Shown piece by piece: positions 39,401 to 47,695 of a stretch of DNA of 64,000 nucleotides. Each line of letters begins with the position of its first letter. Within the stretch, counting starts at the first letter, position 1. The notes under the pieces are model-generated. The model searched no databases. It worked only from the letters and a program-made list of their open reading frames with translations, and had not been told where the DNA came from. The stretch lies in assembly GCF_000764305.2 (NCBI RefSeq), contig NW_025947446.1:496001-560000 (forward strand), written 5' to 3'. Source of the DNA: Hyalella azteca (taxonomy: Eukaryota; Arthropoda; Malacostraca; Amphipoda; Hyalellidae). Both the position numbers and the translations under genes were made by a program.

Positions 39401-42400
39401 TCTCCTAATTTGCACAGAATTGCAGTTTAGGTAACGCAAAACAGGATGCAATCGAGTGCGGCAGTTCACTCGATCGTGTGTTGCAGGAGCAGCTCGCATC
39501 AAACACGTGGACAGCGCTAGGCATGCAGCAATAGAGCCCAAACAATAGCGTCTCCATTGCACAGCCAAACGACCGTCACGCATGAACTGCTGCAGCAATA
39601 CCCACGAACTACGCAAGAGTCGCTGGACTGTTCAAGGCCTTCAAAATGAAACAGTCTGCAATAACAAATGATTCGAAAAATCTGCGTGGCGCAACTATCT
39701 ATCAGATAGAATGTTACGGTCTCATGCACTTCTTTTGAAATTATTATGAGATGGCTAAAATTTTATGTTTATATGCGGTACAATTAATGACCAGAGAATG
39801 CATTATAATTCTCAAGGAGTCGAAAAATTCTTTAGATGACATTGGTAGATCAAAAGGCAAATTTAGCAATTAATAATAACATATTAACGACACTTCTTTT
39901 GAAATATAAATAATTATATAGGAATGCTTAGTTGCTTGAATCTCGATGAGTTCTCGATGAGAACTGATTAACAACAAAATCGCTGTTTTATATCATTATT
40001 TTTTAAGCATTGCAGGTTGAGAGAGAATTGAACTGCAGAGAAAATAAGCTTTTCGTCTTAGGTTGCTAAGACAAAAACAATAAATTTAATAGAACAACTT
40101 ACATTGCAAAAAAAAAATTAGAAGCAAAATTGATTTTTGTAGCATATAGTTGCCAAATAAGTAATTATTTTAGAATAATTTCGAAATTAAACTAACAAGA
40201 GCTAAAGAAACTCGGACACAAACCTTTTGAAATCGGTTGCCGCAAAGTAGAAGTTAGAAAGCTAGCGTTAGAAATTGTTAGTTAACAATAGTGGAATGGC
40301 TCAATTGTTAGCAATTGTTCCATTCTGTTTTCACCCCTAGTAAAGTTTAGATATTCATTTCCAAAGTAATGACAATCGAGAAAAGGCAAACATGAGAAAG
40401 ATGCTTCGAAATTAGGACGTTGTTCTTGATAAATCTTAATATAAAATATAAGCATAAAAACCGGGGGCATTGAAACACATCACTATATTCAAAAAGAGTA
40501 TAAGATAAGGAGAATATCTATGCCCAAATTATCAAGTTGTTCGTAAAAATTTTCAGCAGATACGAAAAGAGTTCAAAACTGATCATACTAAGAGAAATTT
40601 AAAAAAGCTACGGTTCAAAACATTAACTCGCAGCCACCTCGTCCAGCGCTACAACTTGGACAGTGGGACACTGGGACAAAACCGTGTCCAAGAACAATTA
40701 AAAAAAAACTTACTTCATACTACGGTTTTTCAGGTAATAGATTAAAAAAATTTCAGATTTCTGCATATTTTTACACGGAAGCTATGTCTAGATGTCGCTA
40801 AGATAGATTTTATCTATTTGAAATTTTTGTAAGGTAGGTTTTTACAAGTTTACCAGGCTTTTAAATTAGTGGATTTGGGTTTTAACCTCATCCCGTAAAA
40901 TTGAGCCATTCTGGTGATTTTACTCTTGCATGATTGAATGTTTATAGTAATGATCGATCCGAATTTACTTACATAATAAAACGACTAGATGTATCCGTTT
41001 CATTATTCCAAATTTTTTTTTTAATATTACGTTGGCTTTATCATAACTTTGTTATTTGTTTAAGTATCATACTTATATGCTTATAATTCGTTTGACATAC
41101 ATTTGTTTCCACTTTTAATAGTCTATTAGAACATCCGTCTTTTCAAGAATACAGTAAAGCAAAGAATTACTCTTGATGTTGCTTGGTCTAGAGCACATGT
41201 CAGATCATGATTTCTGATTTTTCTTACACTGAAAAACAATATGGAAACACATTCACAACAATTACTGAAATCGGATTGATTTTTTCTAAATATCAGTAAA
41301 CATCTTCGCCTATCTTGCAAAAATATTTATTAATGCACATTAATTATAGCCTTGACTGGACACTGGGGGGTTGATATCTCTGGTTTAGCGTTATAAATCG
41401 GCATTAGTTTATAATGTATAATTAAAAACATTGAGCTTTCTGGAGGCTGTTTTAATAAAACAAATGAACGATATTTGGAGTGTGCAAGTTATTTGATCTT
41501 AATGCCCAAACAGCGATGTAAGGAGCCTAGAACCGTTTTGTGCTTAACAATTTTGGTGAACGATTGCAGGTTAATCATGATCAGCTGGTCACAGTAAAGT
41601 ATCTGGTCACAGTGAAGTATCTGGTCACAGTAAGTATCTGGTCACAGTGAAGTATCTGGTCACAGTAAAGTATCTGGTCACGGTAGAGTATCTGGTCANT
41701 TGCTTGCAGCAGACAGAAGACGATGACAGACATGAATGTCTATTGCTTGCAGCAGACATAAAACGATGACAGACATGAATGATGATTGCTTGCAGTAGAC
41801 ATAAGATGATGACAGACATGAATGTCTATTGCTTGCAGCAGACATAAAACGATGACATACATGAATGATGATTGCTTGCAGCAGACATAAGACGATGACT
41901 CACATGAATGGGTTTTGCTACAAGATGATGACTCCAAAGGATGTAAACGAGAAGGTAAATAACTTGGAATGCTTAGATTGCTGCGTGCCGGTGGCTCAGA
42001 TATGAACGACTTGTCAGTCAATATCTGCCGAGGCAATATTCCTGTATTGCGTTCAGCAGATCGTCGAGTATCTCGAATATACTTCTGGTCACAGTAAAGT
42101 ATCTGGTCACAGTACAGTACCTATCTGGTCACAGAAAAGTTTTTGGTCACAGTAAAGTTTTTGGTCACAGGAAAGTATCTGGTCACAGTAAATTAGTAGT
42201 ACTTCTGACATATTGGACATCGTCCACCACCGTCGGCAGGGTCTTTGAAAGCATCATTCAGTCCTTCGTTCAGTGCCAGAAGAAACATGGCAACTTATAC
42301 GTTGTTTCAATGATTTCTTCACAAATTTTTCCAAATTAGGAAATATCAGCGAATGTTATAGTGAGTAGCCGTTGTAATGTTCCTTCTTTGTAATTTTTTG

Positions 42401-45055
42401 AGGCTATTCATTTATTTATTAATATATACAGGTTTTATATAGTCAAGGTTATGTTTTCCAATACCACGACTCGCGTTGGTTCTCCAAGTCAGGTCCCAAC
42501 AACAATTTAATTAACTCAGAAAATGTGTCCGTTTTGAATTAGAATTTCGCAACATTTCTTGCTACGCATCTTGGCCAAATTTTCATCTGTACTCACATGC
42601 AGAAAAATAAATAAGACATACTGTCCAAATAGTGACACTTTTTAACCCACAGCGCTACCCGAGAACGTCCGTACAGCGCAGATACGCCCCACGTGCAAGG
42701 CCAAACTGTGTACAGATGACCCACACACGCGCCAAAAGAGCATCGCTTTTTGTACAAAGCCTCGCGTATTTCTCTGAGTGCAGCGAGAGGCAGCGTATGG
42801 TTGGTTCAGAGTCTTAAGAGCTGCCGCGAGCGAAGCGATTTCAAGTATCGCCGATAGTAAAGTATCTGGTCACGGTAAAGTATCTGGTCACGGTAAAGTA
42901 TCTAGCTCATGAAATGATCTAAATGCACCGCGTGCTTTCATGCTCAGTGATCATTCTCGTGTTCCATCATTTAACTTTAACATACGGTCTTGATTTGATA
43001 ATCAATTCTAATCAATCAACATTGATTGATCATAATTATCGTCTCTAAAACAATTGCTCAATTAAAATTACTCGAAAAAATCAAATCAAGAATAATCTTT
43101 GCCAACGCTCGAAAATTTCCATGTAAATAGGTATGATGTGTTTTAGTATATATTATTTAGACAAAAAACTCTTCATTCTGGAAATCATTCTTCGAAATAA
43201 GGCTATTCGAATCAATACAGAGATAATTTTGAAATTTCCGTTTATCACTGGGTGTTAAACTAATCACTGCGAGATAAAAACCGCATAAAAGGGCTTACTG
43301 TGTTCAAATTCCTCCTATGGATATGCATAGTCATCAACCTAAAAAGTCATTGACGCTGTACCTAAAAGATGAACTACCATAACAAACCTCAAGTTCTCAT
43401 TAATAATTCTTTTGCTATCAAATCACAAAAAAGGTATTTATAGGCATTGTGACGAGTTAATTACTCCTTTGCAGCATGACCAGCATATACTTTCACTTTC
43501 AGACCACTTCCAAAACAAGCAAGCGCATGGCTTTCCAAGGTGTGGGGATGAGGAGCAAAAATTAACCTATACCGTACGTGGAACCACCACCCGTTCACAC
43601 AGCCATGTTTGCAAAACATGCCGCGCCCGAATAATCAGTGCATGTGTTGATATATTTTATATATCTATATATATATATTTTTATTTATTTTATATAATTA
43701 TATTTTCTGCAGCACTGATTACGAAGTTATCGGAACTTTAGGTTTGAAATATTTGAAATATATAGTGATGTTCTATTCCTAAAAAAATTTGCTTGTATCT
43801 TTTATGCTTACTTGTCAATTTACCAACAAGCAAACCGATATCTTTCACTAAGCAGCTATCCATAATATCTGGTCAAATGATTGAGTATGAAATGCGCATC
43901 CATGGAAGCCTCGTCCTATAATATAATCACCTTTGGGCTTATTTATACAAATTAATTATTCGTAACGATTAGCATTACTCCGACCTAACGATTAGACTTA
44001 CTCCAGTTTAACGATCAATAATAAATCACGTTATGATTAAAATTAATCCATTTTACTGATCACTATCCTTTTCGCCGATTAACATTAATCAGTCTCGGAT
44101 TAACATTAATCAGTCTAGCGAGCGAGAAATAGCGAACGTTCCGGTGGTGAATGGTTTCTGCATTGGTGCGACATTAATTTTCTCCCAGATGAATGTGATC
44201 GATGGTACTTCATGAATTGCTGGTAAATATTCGTAAACTATTATACTTGTTTGGTTAAGAAGAAACGTTTTTAATCTTTCTGGTTCACTTCATAAATTCA
44301 CTCGTTAGTTGTTTGCAACCGCTGAGATTTATCCAAGAACGACTTATGTAAAATGCGTATTAAGAAATGAATAAATAAATATTCTAGACAAATTTCAGCT
44401 GAAGAATATAAACTTGAGCATGGCGGCAGACCTAGCTATGTAACGAAATTTCAGTCAAGCTCCTTCAGCGACTGAATAAATTATGAATGAATGAATGAAC
44501 ATAGACTATGACACTGATATAATAGCAAACGTGGTCTGTGAATTCATTTAAAATGTACTGAATTTTGGAACATTCGCTTTTGTTGATTTCGACGATCCTC
44601 TATGTAGACTGGATGTTAATTAAACCTGCCGCAAGATCGACTAACAGCAGAGCAAATAATTTCATTTAAATTTTGAATAATTTCTAGTCCAGTTTGCATA
44701 CAATTATCAACGTATTTCAGTGCGCAATCCACAGGTTTAGAATTAAAAAACACAGAAAGTGCCAAAACAATTTTCAATCTTTCCATTGAACTCGTTTCAG
44801 AAACAAGATTAATCTTCAAAAATTATACGAAACGCTTTCAATGAGAGTACGGCAAATCTACTTAGCTTTATTTTCCTTTATATTCTAGGGTAATTAGTGG
44901 TTTACGCAAACTTATAACGACATGAAGGTTTGGGAAAAGTACAAAATGCAACTCACCTCGTAGAGGCTGGCAGCAATGCTAGGCGTTGGTTCCTTCAGTT
45001 CCAACTCCTCGAAGCTGGTGACCGAGACGTTGGGTCGCAGTCCTCCTTGTGACAT
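9265..45055 (-). CDS. Ectonucleotide pyrophosphatase/phosphodiesterase-like type II membrane protein with mucin-like stalk (19 exons)
   Basis: Family role: NPP/ENPP ectoenzymes cleave phosphodiester or pyrophosphate bonds of nucleotides or lipids outside the cell with two metal ions. The 19-exon model gives 1296 aa (99+3792 bases, phases consistent). Order: cytoplasmic residues 1-42; one transmembrane helix at about 43-63; no somatomedin-B domains; catalytic domain about 134-520, with IGIDGLR (D155), PTDTF (nucleophile T191), SDHG (D358, H359) and EHG (H462); Ser/Thr-rich stalk about 558-972; RKKR at 973-976; then the nuclease-like domain, with the Ca-loop-like DRNYNGRGD in exon 17. Oddities: Ser212, Asn311 and Lys315 stand where NPPs have Asn, Asp and His, so activity is doubtful. 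An alternative first exon at 29448-30119 would give about 1487 aa. Family assignment is firm; the substrate is unknown, and paralogue-level naming is not possible. Confidence 0.92.
9864..10035 (-). CDS. NPP exon 18
   Basis: Acceptor TTTCAG|GTCTC, donor ATG|GTAAGC, 1+171 bases. It codes TPSHVFYIVSSC, the counterpart of the vertebrate 'PTHYYSIITSC' strand of the nuclease-like domain, and three further cysteines. Confidence 0.92.
10127..10185 (-). mobile_element. LINE 3'-tail fragment
   Basis: On the minus strand it reads AAGAATCAGTAACAGGTCATG, then CAGTGCCGACACTTCTATTC, matching the 3' tail of the LINE fragment at 48128-48525 and ending in ATTCT repeats. Only the tail is present, as expected for strong 5' truncation. 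Confidence 0.65.
10264..10471 (-). CDS. NPP exon 17 (nuclease-like core)
   Basis: Acceptor TTGTAG|AATTTG, donor ATCAG|GTGGGT, 208 bases in phase. It contains GYFLTNAIALRKGF and NVVTGPVWDRNYNGRGD. The last is the Asp/Asn loop that in ENPP1-3 and bacterial relatives forms an EF-hand-like Ca site; the acidic positions are kept, though one Asp is Asn here. Confidence 0.93.
10880..11168 (+). other. Open reading fragment without ATG, opposite strand in an NPP intron
   Basis: A GC-richer block with one plus frame open from a stop just upstream of 10880 to TGA at 11166-11168. It includes NPARQAYNQTVTRIVLNVF and ends STDWIPAIYFLAA. A possible acceptor (CTACCTTCAG) sits inside at about 11010, so it might be a terminal exon, but no upstream exon was found. 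It may be a gene or transposon remnant; I do not recognise it. Confidence 0.3.
11959..12097 (-). CDS. NPP exon 16
   Basis: Acceptor ATTGGGCAG|GATTTT, donor CAAG|GTGCGC, 46 codons plus 1 base. It codes two conserved cysteines (DSPCW, DQQCMEYL) and the QLFP motif that corresponds to 'FLFPP' of the family. Confidence 0.92.
12707..12804 (-). CDS. NPP exon 15
   Basis: Acceptor TTTTGCAG|GCTAC, donor ACG|GTAAGA, 98 bases. It codes GYIGELGTAIWSSFTL, the counterpart of 'GYSEIFLMPLWTSYTV' in ENPP1-3. Confidence 0.93.
13200..13330 (-). mobile_element. MITE-like dispersed repeat, copy C
   Basis: Inverted copy of the 3806-3943 and 33665-33828 repeats: CAGTACTCACTGAAGTGAG at the low end, a GACAGACAGACGGACGGGCGG-like microsatellite, and AATGAGAAAATGCGC at the high end. 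It lies about 30 bp past the donor of NPP exon 14. Confidence 0.65.
13360..13521 (-). CDS. NPP exon 14
   Basis: Acceptor CTATTTTAG|CTAAC, donor AACG|GTCAGC, 162 bases in phase. It codes HCPFGAPQF and THYILPYTNHINGY, aligning with the start of the nuclease-like domain ('PYGRPAVLY...YDILYHSDFESGY'). The Gln/Arg-rich first 20 residues have no counterpart I know. Confidence 0.88.
14368..15795 (-). CDS. NPP exon 13: mucin-like stalk exon
   Basis: A single exon of 1428 bases, far longer than the others. It starts right after the conserved NNG|T junction with EGSLYHILRD (end of the catalytic domain). It then codes about 410 residues rich in Ser, Thr, Pro, Asn and Glu with many N-glycosylation sequons, then TNRKKRNTCECTSSKDLV, where CECTSSKD matches the 'CTCDD' start of the family's second linker. 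In vertebrate ENPP1-3 this interval is only tens of residues. The acceptor TTCACAG is good; the donor is weak (C|GTATTT at 14367, chosen by phase; CTG|GTTCGT at 14371 is the alternative), so the low boundary is uncertain by a few bases. It includes a 150-bp in-frame tandem duplication. Confidence 0.87.
15357..15652. repeat. 150-bp in-frame tandem duplication in the stalk exon
   Basis: Two copies begin at 15357 and 15507 (period 150, 50 codons). About 90 bp (15411-15500 against 15561-15650) are identical, so the duplication looks recent. It codes the Ser/Thr-rich segment with PSTTMVTPISTEMMSSTSIE twice. Confidence 0.92.
16515..16635 (-). CDS. NPP exon 12
   Basis: Acceptor TGTAACAG|GGC, donor AACG|GTATGA, 40 codons plus 1 base. 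It codes GIFFARGPSFK and NVEIYNLL, the usual end of the phosphodiesterase fold ('ALFVGYGPGFK...NIEVYNLMCDLL'). Confidence 0.94.
17742..17877 (-). CDS. NPP exon 11 (metal-site His)
   Basis: Acceptor CTACGTAG|ATACC, donor CAG|GTAAAT, 136 bases. It codes YHYANNERI and NYCKKAEHGFNN. H462 of the 1296-aa form aligns with the zinc-ligand His of 'GFHGSDN'. Confidence 0.94.
17936..17995 (-). mobile_element. LINE/SINE 3'-tail fragment
   Basis: The minus strand reads AAGAATCGGCGACAGGCC, then CAGCGCCGACATCACTATG with TTATG repeats. The first part matches the SINE tail at 52.48 kb and the second the LINE tail at 48.15 kb. It is a short truncated insertion in an NPP intron. Confidence 0.55.
19247..19328 (-). 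CDS. NPP exon 10
   Basis: An 82-base exon: acceptor ATCTACTAG|GGTC, donor AACCG|GTGAGG. It codes EEILNQLRCKNRKLRALSKD and then LPN. It was found because the flanking exons need a phase 1-to-2 bridge; the single Cys and the 'LP.R.HY' junction into exon 11 fit the family. Confidence 0.9.
19822..20050 (-). CDS. NPP exon 9 (SDHG motif)
   Basis: Acceptor TTTGGTAG|GCC, donor AAAG|GTGAGG, 229 bases. It codes VDHQIDRLM, then VVVSDHGVAPSS; D358 and H359 match the conserved second-metal ligands. Confidence 0.95.
20289..20396 (-). CDS. NPP exon 8 (degenerate metal motif)
   Basis: Acceptor TTCTTCAG|ATCAAG, donor CGG|GTATGA, 36 codons. It codes RPSLLGLYFDNPNKVIKEAG. It aligns without gaps to the family's 'YxEEPDxxGHxYGP' segment, which puts Asn at the ligand Asp and Lys at the ligand His. 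The exon edges are canonical and the length equals the family's, so mis-splicing does not explain the change. Confidence 0.92.
21972..22190. repeat. 104-bp tandem duplication containing the exon 7 donor edge
   Basis: The motif TAGTCGTT recurs at 21972, 22076 and 22180 (period 104). The unit joins intron sequence (TCCCACAAATTTGTGAACAA) to the last ~35 bp of NPP exon 7 with its splice donor. An older, diverged copy is seen at 21850-21899 (CTTATTGACGCC at 21888), with extra bases after it. Confidence 0.88.
22155..22271 (-). CDS. NPP exon 7
   Basis: Acceptor AACCTGCAG|GGC, donor AATAAG|GTACAA, 39 codons. GLRSAMYYWPGASVQVNG matches 'GLKSGTFFWPGSDVEING'. An upstream AG (TTTTTTAG, 17 bases before) gives the wrong phase. 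Confidence 0.94.
22504..22647 (-). CDS. NPP exon 6
   Basis: Acceptor TTTTCACAG|GGT, donor AGA|GTAAAT, 48 codons. GLYPESHGIIGSHIYD is the motif after the nucleophile; the usual Asn (HGIxxN) is Ser212 here. KQNWWAGDPVWNT matches 'WYKGEPIW'. Confidence 0.95.
22869..23041 (-). CDS. NPP exon 5 (nucleophile)
   Basis: Acceptor TTTCCAG|GATATG, donor ACG|GTGAAT, 173 bases. It codes YEPPIVLLIGIDGLR (metal ligand D155) and LTPVYPTDTFTNLYTIVT (nucleophile T191). Confidence 0.96.
23257..23446 (-). CDS. NPP exon 4
   Basis: Acceptor CACATTCAG|GAAG; donor GAAG|GTTGTA is weak but gives the conserved join CPEG|YEPP. The acidic, Ser-rich first 40 residues form the extracellular stem; SCEYIDLHCPEG matches 'PCESINEPQCPAGF' just before the catalytic core. 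No somatomedin-B cysteine pattern is present. Confidence 0.88.
24810..24902 (-). CDS. NPP exon 3 (transmembrane helix)
   Basis: Acceptor TTTTTCAG|GTGGG, donor AAG|GTAATG, 31 codons. VGGVLIALCLLGFYLN forms most of the single membrane helix, followed by the charged ESRRAEYLAAAKVK stem. Confidence 0.92.
24903..28183. other. NPP intron between exons 2 and 3
   Basis: No coding exon was found. The only clear feature is the 391-bp inverted-repeat element at 26643-27033. ORFs here are short and look random. Confidence 0.6.
26643..27033. mobile_element. Tc1/mariner-type MITE (391 bp, ~150-bp terminal inverted repeats)
   Basis: It begins CAGTGGGGGGAAATAAATAT and ends with the reverse complement; TA flanks both sides (26641-26642 and 27034-27035). 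The two arms pair for about 150 bp with few mismatches, leaving a core of roughly 80 bp with no ORF. The TA duplication and CAGT terminus suit a non-autonomous Tc1/mariner relative. Confidence 0.9.
28184..28228 (-). CDS. NPP exon 2
   Basis: A 45-base exon, phase 0 on both sides: acceptor CTTTTTCAG|AGTGCT, donor CTG|GTAAGC. It codes SAQYSRKWRVCIALL, the basic pre-membrane segment and the start of the helix. Either alternative first exon can join it. Confidence 0.9.
29448..30119 (-). CDS. Alternative first exon of NPP: 224-residue cytoplasmic tail
   Basis: An open 672-base frame from ATG (30119) to a canonical donor GTT|GTGAGT, ending phase 0 exactly as exon 1 does, so it can splice to exon 2. 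An in-frame TAA two codons before the ATG and the absence of a good acceptor argue for a first exon. The product is Ser/Arg-rich and polar (SDRRRRKSESQYRGSSAGSK) with no membrane segment, and GC is higher than around it. A TATATAAA box lies on the minus strand at 30157-30164, close upstream. Known family: alternative N-termini that change sorting are plausible for type II proteins. An internal exon or a separate gene cannot be excluded. Confidence 0.7.
30157..30164 (-). promoter_or_regulatory. Candidate TATA box for the alternative first exon
   Basis: TATATAAA on the minus strand lies 38 bases before the ATG at 30119. With the usual ~30-base spacing the transcript would have a very short leader. 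AT-rich DNA makes chance matches common. Confidence 0.3.
31134..31408. repeat. 30-bp minisatellite, about 9 copies
   Basis: Unit CACAAACGAGCAGACCTCCT plus about 10 bases; one unit is 27 bp. The unit length is a multiple of three, so two frames on each strand stay open. The longest plus frame (31033-31521) has the decapeptide TNEQTSSPYS repeated. I treat it as non-coding. Confidence 0.93.
32930..33105. other. GC-rich patch in an AT-rich intron
   Basis: About 175 bp of strongly higher GC with several CpG and CAG/CTG-type words and Alu-like acceptor words (GGCAGCTGCCGCAG). Both strands have open frames, but no exon boundaries agree. It may be a regulatory island, a 5' UTR exon or foreign sequence. 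Confidence 0.4.
33665..33828 (+). mobile_element. MITE-like dispersed repeat, copy B
   Basis: The longest copy: AGCGCATTTTCTCATTAATGG, a GTCT/GTCC microsatellite, then GACGAGAAAATGCGC and CACTGCAGTGAGTACTGAG. It matches copy A end to end apart from the microsatellite length. Confidence 0.7.
34762..34847 (+). repeat. Dispersed direct repeat, copy 1
   Basis: Starts GAACTGATCAACAACAAAAC and contains GCATTGCAGGTTGAGAGAG; about 86 bp are closely matched at 39961-40046. No terminal structure was seen. Confidence 0.75.
35461..36137 (-). pseudogene. Decayed ORF of unknown origin
   Basis: Two minus-strand frames follow each other: 36137-35886 (83 codons), then, after a frame change, 35889-35461 (143 codons), the latter broken by one TGA near 35781. 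The second part is acidic and non-repetitive, with several Cys. Codon quality looks better than the surroundings. One frameshift and one stop point to a dead gene or transposon ORF. No family was recognised. Confidence 0.35.
39961..40046 (+). repeat. Dispersed direct repeat, copy 2
   Basis: Partner of 34762-34847, same orientation, with the shared core TTGCAGGTTGAGAGAG. Confidence 0.75.
41578..42193. repeat. Composite minisatellite: 18-bp and 43-bp units
   Basis: An 18-bp unit (AGTATCTGGTCACAGTAA) fills 41578-41698 and returns at 42083-42193. Between them, a different 43-bp unit (TTGCTTGCAGCAGACATAAA...) repeats five times at 41701-41918. An undetermined base (n) at 41699 marks the junction. 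Multiple open frames here are a repeat effect. Confidence 0.9.
42857..42903. repeat. Outlying block of the 18-bp unit
   Basis: Two to three more copies of AGTATCTGGTCACGGTAA, about 660 bp past the main array and flanked by non-repeat DNA. Confidence 0.85.
44957..45055 (-). CDS. NPP exon 1 (33-residue cytoplasmic tail)
   Basis: ATG at 45055, donor GAG|GTGAGT, 33 codons, phase 0. It codes MSQGGLRPNVSVTSFEELEL and PTPSIAASLYE, a short acidic tail typical of type II NPPs. The acceptor-like CCCCAATTTCAG just above 45173 suggests a 5' UTR part at 45056-45173. Confidence 0.82.
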
Positions 45056-47319
45056 CTTCAACTCTCGTGTAATTTCAACTTGCAAACATCAAAGTAATTT
45101 CTCCGACATGACCGTTATTTAATTGTTCCAGAAACTAACAACAACTATCATACAATATTCACAGATTCCATCCTGAAATTGGGGAAAGTTAATAAAATGA
45201 CATGCTTAGGAGTGTAAATGTAGGAAACTTTTCGTAAATTTACTACAAAAATTATCCCACCCTGCAGAAGTTACTGAGGAGTCTTTCAGTAAAAGACAAA
45301 AATCGGAAATTTTTCGATTATAGAAAATATATTTATCAATGCCTTTTTCTACAAATTGAAGCAGGAACCTTGTTAAATCACAATACGCAACACCGCGTAT
45401 ATAACTACCAAATAACTACCTCGAAAGTGAAATTTATTCAGAATTTCAACCCCACGGAAATTGAGTTTCTAAAGACATGACCCAAATGAAGCATGATATA
45501 TTGGCATAATATGTGGATAACGCATTAAAAAAGAAACCCGATTTAGAACGTAAAAAAATATGATGAGCCTTCACCAAAATGTCATATTACATGCGAGCGT
45601 AAATGTCAAGAAAACTTGAATTGTTATTATGAAAAAACTGAAGACTTTGTGCTTAGCACAAGACTATGAATATGTCGTATGGTTAATTTCTGTCACGAAC
45701 TCGTCACTCTTTAACCGTACTTCAAGCACTTGACCTTCTCTGACCTATTAATCCTAGTGAGTAGCTTTCCAACAGAATATCACCATTACGCGCGTTCAAA
45801 CTTCTTTTCGCATTCATCGTCGAGTAAATGCCAGGGGATACACGAATAGCTCGTGTGGTCTTGTTTATGAAATTGAGTTTTTTTCATCGAAACGAATGTG
45901 GCACCAACACTCCACTCTTCTCACACTCCTGCATACCCCATACACTCGAGAAAATATTTAAATGGCAGGCAGTTACAATTCTAACTTTAATCCAAATATG
46001 TAAGTACTTGTGAGCGAAATACACTAATGCAGCAATGCACGGCAACCCACACAGCTCAGCTCCTTGTTGCGACTGGAGTTGCGCGCCTCGTACCTGGAAG
46101 GCGACTTCGGGTTACGCGTTCAACTTGGCCTTTCTCTGACCAGCAACTGCTGCAAAGTCACCATTAGTTGCGCGGTTTACTTATGTTATTTCCGTAACGT
46201 GTCCAAAACTGACGATTTTTTTAAACTTTTATTATAGACACCAGAATTCTCAAATTTTTGGCATGGCTGCAGTGTCAAAGCTGGGGCACGGCATGAACGG
46301 TGCTTGGTCATCCATACTTGGCAGTTGGCAGCTACACAAATATTAGGGACGCCTGCAAGGCACCGCGCATCAAGTTTTCTCTTCTGTCGTTTTCTCATGC
46401 ATTTAAGAGAGCGTCCGCAACTTCTGGGGTGACTGACGAAATCAACACGACAACCCCGTGAAGTGATGAGGCTATGATGGAGTTCGTATCACGGATGTTT
46501 CATTTATTATGCGCATGAAAAGTTTTTCTTTCATATTCGATTCTAAGAGAGTGAATTAAGACAGAGAGCGCAAGGTGCAAAAAGAGGGAACAAGGCTGAG
46601 TTTTTACGGTTGTACCGTTACCGTAGACTATTAGGTGCAAGAAATTTGTACCGGAAGTTAAAAAGTTGTAATAAAATCACTTGTTTATTGTTCGTATATT
46701 AAGCGAGAATTTATAATCAGAGAAAGTGCCCTAAATTTTTCTTCATAATCCCATTGAAGACGTTTCTGAGAAACGATCAAAAAAGGGCCAAGCCATAACC
46801 ACTATAGATCCTGCTTTGATCATTACTCATTTCTCATGCACGGGCGATACTGAATTTGGCAGTTATATTAACTGAAAGTATCGATTCAGTGTTATATTAT
46901 GTCACATCTACCATGTTATCACTTATAACATTTTCCTGGATGCATGATTATGTAAATTGTGTAAATTAAACTGCTTTGTACACCTGACTCTGTTGATCTC
47001 TAATCAATAGGTAATTTCGCTTCTGTTCCAATATTCAGAATGAGGAAATGAGAACGAATTTACACTGGAAGAACTTATTACGGCAAAACTTTGGAAATAC
47101 CTTGTCCCTAAAAAAGGTGTTGCGCCAATTGTTAAAGATGTTTCCGCGATAGGATAAAAATTGGACGATGATTGAACATTAGGTTCTTTGAGGAATTTGT
47201 GCAGAAGTTGTACGGGTGCAAGAGCGCAAGGTGCAAATATGTAGAAGTATTTGAAGGCTTAGTTTTCACGGTTGTAGAGTAGTACGTGCAAGGAATTTGT
47301 ACCGGAAATCTAATTCCTT

Positions 47320-47410
47320 GCTTGATACGTAGCAGGATACTAATTGAAATCTGTATGCAATTCGTGCTGCAAATATGCTGCTTCAGTTGTTGTCAATCTC
47401 GATTATATTG
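47320..47410 (+). repeat. Dispersed direct repeat, copy 1
   Basis: Contains GTTGTCAATCTCGATTATAT and TCGTGCTGCAAAT, closely matched at about 50083-50170 in intron 1 of the plus gene. Confidence 0.7.
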
Positions 47411-47669
47411 AATATGTATTATCCCATTTATTAAATTAGTTGAACGTGAAAAATAAAGCCAATAATAATTTTTCCTTTTTGGATTTGTCTTTCATATTCA
47501 TCTACTAACAACATGTACACTCCAAACATCGATACTATGACTTAAAGTCTTAAACGATCAAAAATGGATAATAAGTGGCTTTCAAATCATGCGTAATTGC
47601 TTTTCAGCCACTAGGTGGGGCTGTGTGCGAAGCCTCGCGGAGGGGAATGTTGGTGGTGGGACTGAGTCC

Positions 47670-47695
47670 TCGCGATTCGCGAATCGCGATCGCGA
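47670..47695. promoter_or_regulatory. Perfect CpG palindrome
   Basis: TCGCGATTCGCGAATCGCGA (47670-47689) is its own reverse complement and is followed at once by TCGCGA. Several CpG steps are concentrated in AT-rich DNA, about 1.65 kb before the plus gene's ATG. A promoter element is inferred, not shown. Confidence 0.4.

Larger units (their letters stand above)
30165..44956. other. Long first intron of NPP (45-kb promoter form)
   Basis: Contains minisatellites (31.13-31.41, 41.58-42.90), a GC-rich patch (32.93-33.10), copy B of the inverted-terminus repeat (33665-33828), a decayed minus-strand ORF (35461-36137), and a direct repeat pair (34762-34847 and 39961-40046). ORFs at 39353-39729 overlap in several frames and match nothing I know. 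Confidence 0.55.

Noticed and set aside
39353..39729. Overlapping minus ORFs of 87 and 70 codons
   Set aside because: Two frames overlap over a GC-richer patch; no exon borders and no recognisable motif.
31134..42193. Repeat arrays as CRISPR
   Set aside because: Units are head-to-tail without unique spacers, in an intron-rich eukaryotic region.
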